From Streptomyces sp. NBC_00239 (GTDB taxonomy: Bacteria > Actinomycetota > Actinomycetes > Streptomycetales > Streptomycetaceae), in assembly GCF_036194065.1 (NCBI RefSeq), contig NZ_CP108095.1, forward strand, positions 5,642,001 through 5,706,000: DNA of 64,000 nucleotides, written 5' to 3'. Positions 61,158 through 64,000 of this stretch are shown piece after piece. Position numbers and translations under genes: made by a program. Each line of letters opens with the position of its first letter. Position 1 is the first letter of the stretch. The notes below the pieces were generated by a model. That model had not been told where the DNA came from, did no database searches, and was given only the letters and a program-made list of their open reading frames with translations.

Positions 61158-61763
61158 CTATACGCGCAGCGCCACCAGCTTCACGAGGGTCTTGCGGGGC
61201 GGCGGGGATTCCGGGCGCGTCCACCGGACCTGCGCGGCCGCCCGGCCGCCGCCGACACCCCCGCGCCCGACCCCGGCACGCCGCCCGACCCCGAGCGCGA
61301 ACACCGCCCCGAGACCCGCGAGCACGGCGAGACACAGGCTCATGGGGTCCATGTCCATGTCCATGTCCATGCCGGTGCCGGTGCCGGTGCCGGTCTGGGC
61401 GAGGGCGTGGGTCAGGGCGCGGGTATCGGCTGCGCCGGGGAAGGCGGCGGTGGCCGAGGCGTGGTGCGGTGAGTGGGTGCGCGCCACGAGTGCCTGAGCC
61501 TGGGCCTGAGTCGATCCCTGCGTCCGTGTCTGCGCCTGGGCCGGTGCTTGCGGCCGCGCCGGAGAGTGGTGGGCAACGGAAGTGGCCGGGAGTGCGTCTT
61601 CCCCGGTGGCGCGCGGAGTCGTGGCCGGGGTCGTGGGCGTGGGCGCGTGCGCCTGGGCCGGGTGCCCCAGCGTGTGCATCGCGGCGATGCCCAGCAGCAG
61701 CGCGGCGAGCAGCAGCAACCGGGGCCACCGGGCGGCGGCTCGCGGATCTGCCGGGGGCGTCAT
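61158..61763 (-). CDS. DUF6153-like membrane protein with Met-Asp repeat
   Basis: 201 aa. Two hydrophobic segments (LLLLAALLLGIAAMHTLG and SLCLAVLAGLGAVFALGVG) flank an outer His/Pro-rich part. The second is preceded by a run of Gly-Thr and then Met-Asp dipeptides (MDMDMDMDPM), encoded by hexamer DNA repeats. Such Met/His/Asp-rich stretches fit copper binding, matching the adjacent multicopper oxidase. It is probably co-transcribed with that gene. The DUF assignment is recalled. Confidence 0.75.
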   Translation of the reverse strand: MTPPADPRAAARWPRLLLLAALLLGIAAMHTLGHPAQAHAPTPTTPATTPRATGEDALPATSVAHHSPARPQAPAQAQTRTQGSTQAQAQALVARTHSPHHASATAAFPGAADTRALTHALAQTGTGTGTGMDMDMDMDPMSLCLAVLAGLGAVFALGVGRRAGVGRGGVGGGRAAAQVRWTRPESPPPRKTLVKLVALRV

Positions 61764-61835
61764 GCGCCGAACCCTACCCCGGGTGGGTATCCGGGACCAG
61801 GTTCAACCCCCGCCCTGAGTAGGATTGATCCCATT

Positions 61836-62543
61836 ATGTCCCTCACTGGTACGCGGCCCGTCGCCGCCCTCATCGGCCTCGGCGCGGCCACGTACACCGC
61901 CTGGGTGCTCGAAGTCGTCTTCTCCACCGGGCTCAACCCCGTCGAGACGTACGTCAGTGAGCTCGCCGCCCAGGACCAGCCGCTCGGCGGCCTGTTCCGG
62001 GCCACGGACTTCACCGCCGGCGTGCTGGTCCTCGCCGGCTCCCTGCTCGCGCTGCTGCGGCTGGCCGAAGTGCCCGAGGCGCGCCGCCCCTGGTCCCTGA
62101 CCGGCTGGTGCGGGCTCGCCCTGTTCGGCGCCGCGACCGCCGCCGACGCGTGGCTGCCGCTCAGCTGCAAGCCCACCGTCGACCCGGAGTGCGCCGCCCG
62201 CGAGACCGCGGGCCTGGTCCCCGCCACCCACCAGGCACACGCCATCAGCTCCAGCCTCGCCATGTGCGGCGCGCTGGCCGGCATCGTGGCCCTCACCGTC
62301 GCGGCCCGCCGCTACCGCTGGTGGCCGCCGCTGGCCCGGTTCGGCCCGGCGCTCGTCATGCTGGAACTCGCCGCCACCGTCTGGACCCTGACCGCCATCG
62401 CGCTGTTCAGCGCCGGACACGGCACCTGGGCGCTGGGCGCCGGCCAACGCCTCCAGGTGCTCCTCGTCGCCCTCTGGCTCGGCGTCCTCGCCTGCGCGCT
62501 GGCCGCGGACCGCACCCCGCCCCGCCCCGGCCCCCGACCGTGA
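61836..62543 (+). CDS. DUF998 membrane protein
   Basis: 235 aa with about six hydrophobic segments (PVAALIGLGAATYTAWVLEV, TDFTAGVLVLAGSLLALLRL, WCGLALFGAATAADAWLPLS, SSLAMCGALAGIVALTVAAR, ALVMLELAATVWTLTAIALF, LQVLLVALWLGVLACALAAD). NPVETYVSELAAQDQP, DAWLPLSCKPTVDPEC and HAISSSLA match DUF998. Its stop overlaps the GTG of the hydrolase gene, so the pair is translationally coupled. Function is unknown. Confidence 0.85.
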   Translation: MSLTGTRPVAALIGLGAATYTAWVLEVVFSTGLNPVETYVSELAAQDQPLGGLFRATDFTAGVLVLAGSLLALLRLAEVPEARRPWSLTGWCGLALFGAATAADAWLPLSCKPTVDPECAARETAGLVPATHQAHAISSSLAMCGALAGIVALTVAARRYRWWPPLARFGPALVMLELAATVWTLTAIALFSAGHGTWALGAGQRLQVLLVALWLGVLACALAADRTPPRPGPRP

Positions 62544-63424
62544 CCCCGGCCCACGACCCCGCCCCCGGCGGGCGCGTGCGTGAGGGGTTCGTGCGGGTCG
62601 GCGGGGTGCCGCTGCACATACGGGTCGAGGGGGTCGGGCCGGTCTGTGTGCTCAGCGCCGGGCTCGGGCTCGCCTGGTTCGACTGGGACGCCGTCGTCCC
62701 GCTACTGGCCCCGCACCGCACGGTGGTCAGGTTCGACCGGCCCGGCCACGGGCTCAGCGCCTCGGCCGCCCCCGCCGGCGCGGTCGGCGAGGCGCACCGG
62801 ATCGCCGGGCTCCTCGACGCGCTCGGGCCCGCGCTGCCGCCGGGACCGGTCACCGTGGTCGGCCACTCACTCGCCGGCCTTCACGCGGAGGCCTTCGCCC
62901 GCCTCTACCCGGCCCGCACCGCCGCGCTCGTGCTCGTCGACAGCAGCGTGGAGGAGCGCCGGCCGTACGCGCCCGCGCCGGCGCTGCGCACGGCCGGCGC
63001 CCGGGTGCTGGGCGGGGCCCTGACCGCGGCCGGGCTGCCCGCCGCCCTGGGGCCGCTCGCCCGCCGGGCCGTGGTCCGGGCCGGGCGGACCGGCGGGCCC
63101 GACCCGGCCCCGCGGGAGCTCGTACGCCGCTGCTACCGGACCGGGAGGGTCTGGCGGGGCGCCCTCCGCGAGAACGCCCGCTACGCCGACACCGCCGCCG
63201 GGCTTCTCGCGCTGCGACGCGGCCGCCGTCCGCTGCGGGCGCCGGTCCGCGTGCTCGCGGCGTACGACGGGTCCGGGGGGCGGGGCGCGGTGCGGTGGCT
63301 GGCGCGGCAGGCGGCGCTCGCCGAGGCGCTGGGCGCGCGCCTTGAGGTGGTTGCGCCGGCGGGTCACCTGCTCATGCTGGACCGCCCGGACCGCGTGGCA
63401 CGAGCGGTACTCGCCCCGCCCTGA
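62540..63424 (+). CDS. Alpha/beta hydrolase
   Basis: 294 aa, GTG start overlapping the DUF998 stop (GTGA). The nucleophile elbow is VVGHSLAGLHAEAFARLYPA and the catalytic histidine is in VVAPAGHLLMLDRPDRVA. The N-terminal HIRVEGVGPVCVLSAGLGLA and FDRPGHGLSAS supply the oxyanion region. GTG 62576 is an alternative start. The substrate is unknown. Confidence 0.88.
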   Translation: MTPAHDPAPGGRVREGFVRVGGVPLHIRVEGVGPVCVLSAGLGLAWFDWDAVVPLLAPHRTVVRFDRPGHGLSASAAPAGAVGEAHRIAGLLDALGPALPPGPVTVVGHSLAGLHAEAFARLYPARTAALVLVDSSVEERRPYAPAPALRTAGARVLGGALTAAGLPAALGPLARRAVVRAGRTGGPDPAPRELVRRCYRTGRVWRGALRENARYADTAAGLLALRRGRRPLRAPVRVLAAYDGSGGRGAVRWLARQAALAEALGARLEVVAPAGHLLMLDRPDRVARAVLAPP

Positions 63425-63815
63425 CCGGCCGCGCGCTCGCGCGACTCCAGCCCGCCGGCCGGCCGTGACGCGCGCATCCAGCCTTGGCGGCTGGCCGTGA
63501 CGCGCTCTTCAGCCCCGCGGGCGCGTGAGGGGCAACACCCAGCCTCGCCGGCGTTTGAGGCGCGGGTCCGGGCGGAGCCCGGTTCCCGGCACCCGCCGGG
63601 TTGCAGTCCCGGGGCTCCGCCCCAGACCCCGCGCCTCGAACGCCGGCGAGGCTGGATGTTGCCGCAGGCAACGCTGGCAGAGGTTGCGCGCCAGGGCTGG
63701 GGCTGGGGCCGGGGCATACGGGCGTACGGGTGAGGAGGTCGCCCTCCTCACCCGTGGGCCCGTAGGGCCCGTGGCCCGTAAGCCCGCAGCCCCGCAAGGC
63801 CGTAAGGGCACGGCG
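63425..63815. repeat. Palindromic repeat copy between convergent genes
   Basis: A full element runs from about 63541 to 63656 (GCCTCGCCGGCGTTTGAGG left arm; CCTCGAACGCCGGCGAGGC right arm), preceded by two GGCTGGCCGTGACGCGC-like units. From 63715 shorter GGCCCGTAGGGCCCGTGGCC-type repeats reach the stop of the DUF305 gene. No gene is supported. Confidence 0.75.
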
Positions 63816-64000
63816 CTACGCGCGGGGTTTTGCGCCTCGGGCGTTGAGGAGCATGGCCATCAGGTCCAGTTCGGACTGCTGGCCCGCCACCATCCCGCGC
63901 GCGAGGTCCCGTTCGACGGGCGTCGTGCACAGGGTGGCGCAGCCCCAGGCCATCTGGATGCCGCCCTTGTGGTGGTCGGTCATCAGCTGGAGGTAGAGCA
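63816..64000 (-). CDS. DUF305-family protein, partial (C-terminal 61 codons)
   Basis: Open to the window edge, so only the C-terminus is visible. It reads LYLQLMTDHHKGGIQMAWGC, later ARGMVAGQQSELDLMAMLLN, ending ARGAKPRA. The DHHKGG-IQMA and GQQSEL patterns are diagnostic of DUF305, a four-helix ferritin-like family often encoded with copper or redox proteins. It fits the nearby multicopper oxidase group. The missing front should carry a signal peptide. Confidence 0.85.
   Translation of the reverse strand, partial: LYLQLMTDHHKGGIQMAWGCATLCTTPVERDLARGMVAGQQSELDLMAMLLNARGAKPRA

Overview
The window is high-GC actinobacterial chromosome, almost certainly Streptomyces. The evidence is strongly GC-biased third codon positions, frequent GTG starts, F420-dependent enzymes, an AfsR/SARP-type BTAD regulator, DmdR-type iron boxes, and many copies of a palindromic GC-rich intergenic repeat built around GCCTCGCCGGCGTTTGAGG and its reverse complement. 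I see no phage, integrase, insertion sequence or CRISPR array.

Left part (about 0.6-23.2 kb) is a dispersed lipid/steroid-type catabolic block. It holds an MBL-fold hydrolase diverging from an aldehyde dehydrogenase plus 3Fe-4S ferredoxin; a KstR-like TetR repressor diverging from a glycosyltransferase, methyltransferase and prenyltransferase-like trio; an LLM-class F420 oxidoreductase; a fused double-domain acyl-CoA dehydrogenase with a lipid-transfer-type thiolase; and a MaoC hydratase, zinc alcohol dehydrogenase and SDR operon. Palindromes with an AAC-NN-GTT core lie in the promoter regions of four of these units and at the regulator itself, so they look like one regulon. A second palindrome family (CTGAC...GTCAG) recurs in three promoters. 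Between these units are lipoproteins, a DUF5336-like membrane protein, a cell-wall amidase, a SUKH-type protein and a receiver-only protein.

Middle part (about 24-39.4 kb) is housekeeping and conserved genes: Nif3-like protein, zinc-ribbon protein (apparent CTG start), RNase H/phosphatase fusion, RNase P RNA on the minus strand, an RNB ribonuclease, YaaA, a Prim-Pol-related protein, a TetR regulator diverging from a DDAH-type hydrolase, an Rsm22-like methyltransferase, an SDR, a PhzF protein and a GNAT acetyltransferase.

Right part: 39.4-45.6 kb is an iron region (efeU, efeB, efeO, a second PhzF protein and heme oxygenase with iron boxes). 45.7-49.5 kb carries methionine aminopeptidase, small proteins, F420:NADPH reductase and a site-2 protease. 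49.5-53.3 kb is a 1242-residue BTAD/NB-ARC/TPR regulator whose linker contains an in-frame copy of the intergenic repeat. An ABC drug exporter pair, panB, a membrane-bound EEP nuclease/phosphatase and nadE follow. 59.5-64 kb has a copper-linked set (multicopper oxidase, DUF6153-like protein and, at the edge, a DUF305 protein) plus a DUF998 membrane protein and an alpha/beta hydrolase.

The repeat family occupies nearly every long gap between gene 3' ends. All assignments come from reading translations and motifs by eye; no database search was run.
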